DNA from: Pedobacter sp014947265
GTDB lineage: Bacteria > Bacteroidota > Bacteroidia > Sphingobacteriales > Sphingobacteriaceae
DNA length: 64,000 nucleotides
Direction of reading: 5' to 3'
Assembly: GCF_014947265.1 (NCBI RefSeq)
Contig: NZ_JADCNK010000011.1
Coordinates: forward strand, 129,842 to 193,841
The notes under the pieces were generated by a model. It searched no databases. It was not told where the DNA came from and was given only the letters and a program-made list of their open reading frames with translations. Within the stretch, counting starts at the first letter, position 1, and every line of letters starts with the position of its first letter. The position numbers and the translations under genes were made by a program. Positions 63,325 to 64,000 of this stretch are shown here, piece after piece.

Positions 63325-63771
63325 ATGAACGATATTTTAAAAAGTGCCCACTCCGGATGGCGCTATGTGGTTTTTCTTTTATTGATTATAGCTGTTGCTA
63401 AGGCTTTAGCTGGCTGGTTCGGGAATAAAACCTATACGGAAGGCGATAGAAAGCTAAATGTTTTCGCTTTAATCAGTGCACACATTCAATTGTTAATTGG
63501 TTTGGTGCTTTATTTTAGCGAAGGATGGTATAAGTTGAGTAGTGCGGGTGCACCAGCGGTGCGTTATTTTAAAATGGAGCACATCACGATGATGGTAGTT
63601 GCAATTATTTTAATCACGGTAGGTAATGCAAAGTCGAAAAAGTTAACTGAAGCTGTTGCCAAGCACCGTGCCATCGCTATTTTCTTCGGATCAGCGCTAA
63701 TTTTAATTATTATAGCTATTCTATTAATGGTTAAGGCCGTTCCCGGAAGATCGTTTTTTGGAGTTTCTTAA
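63325..63771 (+). CDS. Four-helix membrane protein with conserved histidines (cytochrome b-like)
   Basis: A 148-residue protein with four hydrophobic helices. Each is near a histidine: KSAHSGWRYVVF (His9), ISAHIQLLIG, KMEHITMMVV and AKHRAIAIF. This four-histidine pattern suggests a heme-binding bundle, and close homologues in Bacteroidota are often labelled 'cytochrome B'. Heme binding is inferred from the spacing only. It is divergent from the amidohydrolase genes. Confidence 0.65.
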   Translation: MNDILKSAHSGWRYVVFLLLIIAVAKALAGWFGNKTYTEGDRKLNVFALISAHIQLLIGLVLYFSEGWYKLSSAGAPAVRYFKMEHITMMVVAIILITVGNAKSKKLTEAVAKHRAIAIFFGSALILIIIAILLMVKAVPGRSFFGVS

Positions 63772-63795
63772 GCGGATAATCTATTTAAATAATAT

Positions 63796-63824
63796 AAATC
63801 CTGCTTTAAAAGAGCGGGATTTTT
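63796..63824 (+). terminator. Terminator of the four-histidine membrane protein gene
   Basis: A stem AAATCCTGCT (63796-63805) / AGCGGGATTT (63813-63822) with one G-U pair, then Ts. Confidence 0.75.
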
Positions 63825-63884
63825 AGTTTACTCAGTTTTTACGGAAAAGCACACAAATGAAGGCATGGAGGTCGCTGAGTCGTC

Positions 63885-63970
63885 ATTGGTAGTGAAGCTC
63901 CCCCGAACAGTCATTTCGAGCGAAGTGCAACGCAGCCGAGAAATCTGTCTCGAGATAGATCTCTCAATGC
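63885..63970. repeat. Dispersed GTCATTTCGAGCGAAGTG-type repeat at the window end
   Basis: The stretch contains GTCATTTCGAGCGAAGTGC, CGAGAAATCTGTCTCGAGAT and AGATCTCTC. It has small inverted parts (CTCGAGATAGATCTC) and is of the same style as the intergenic elements at 354 and 36448. The rest of the gap 63825-64000 shows no gene. Confidence 0.5.
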
Positions 63971-64000
63971 TATTAAGTTAAGCTATTTATATGCCTGGTG

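Noticed and set aside
1..64000. tRNA, rRNA or riboswitch genes
   Set aside because: Reading the gaps on both strands showed no tRNA-like TTCGA arm with acceptor pairing, no rRNA text and no riboswitch core that I could support by eye.

Overview
The window looks like a chromosome segment of a Bacteroidota bacterium of the family Sphingobacteriaceae, most likely Pedobacter or a close relative. The signs are SusC/SusD and CarboxypepD_reg TonB receptors, DUF4270, DUF4920 and AURKAIP1/COX24-type small proteins, perfect TAnnTTTG promoter boxes, few Shine-Dalgarno sequences and AT-rich intergenic DNA full of dispersed palindromic repeats. No rRNA, tRNA, CRISPR array, transposase or prophage was seen.

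Layout. 1-7.8 kb holds housekeeping genes: the end of a branched-chain aminotransferase, DUF4920, radA, an RNase G / bS22-like / TPR / HU block, then divergent mutY and ssb. 7.9-12.6 kb has DUF4270 and a half-length glycogen-synthase-like gene, divergent from panC, panD and a YbhN-like membrane protein. 13-20 kb has an acyl-CoA dehydrogenase, a holin-like membrane protein, a small lipoprotein and the rimP-nusA-infB operon. That operon has a textbook promoter followed by a terminator-like hairpin in its leader.

20.1-26.7 kb is an accessory region. It contains an AAA/DUF4143 ATPase behind repeated TTATCG motifs, a convergent XRE regulator, an S41 peptidase lipoprotein and two tandem MACPF (perforin-fold) lipoprotein genes with C-terminal triple repeats. 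The second MACPF gene carries a 7-bp deletion in its signal peptide. This is the most interesting part of the window: it resembles the secreted or surface MACPF antimicrobial proteins (BSAPs) of Bacteroidales. It sits directly beside a surface-glycan locus at 26.8-38.6 kb (DUF268 methyltransferase, acyltransferase 3, six glycosyltransferases including a GT11 fucosyltransferase-like enzyme, and an MsbA-type ABC exporter), which recalls the BSAP/LPS-receptor arrangement.

38.6-45.5 kb returns to core genes: meaB, aminopeptidase P, a highly expressed OmpA, a 45-residue membrane protein, ridA and recG. 45.9-51.1 kb is a SusC/SusD pair with no glycoside hydrolase nearby. 51.4-64 kb has an MFS exporter, a tandem 137-bp hairpin repeat array, a PLDc_N protein, an ABC exporter, a large TonB receptor, two overlapping amidohydrolase genes in which only one of three domains keeps its HxH metal motif, and a four-histidine membrane protein.

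All calls rest on reading motifs, lengths and context. No database search was run.
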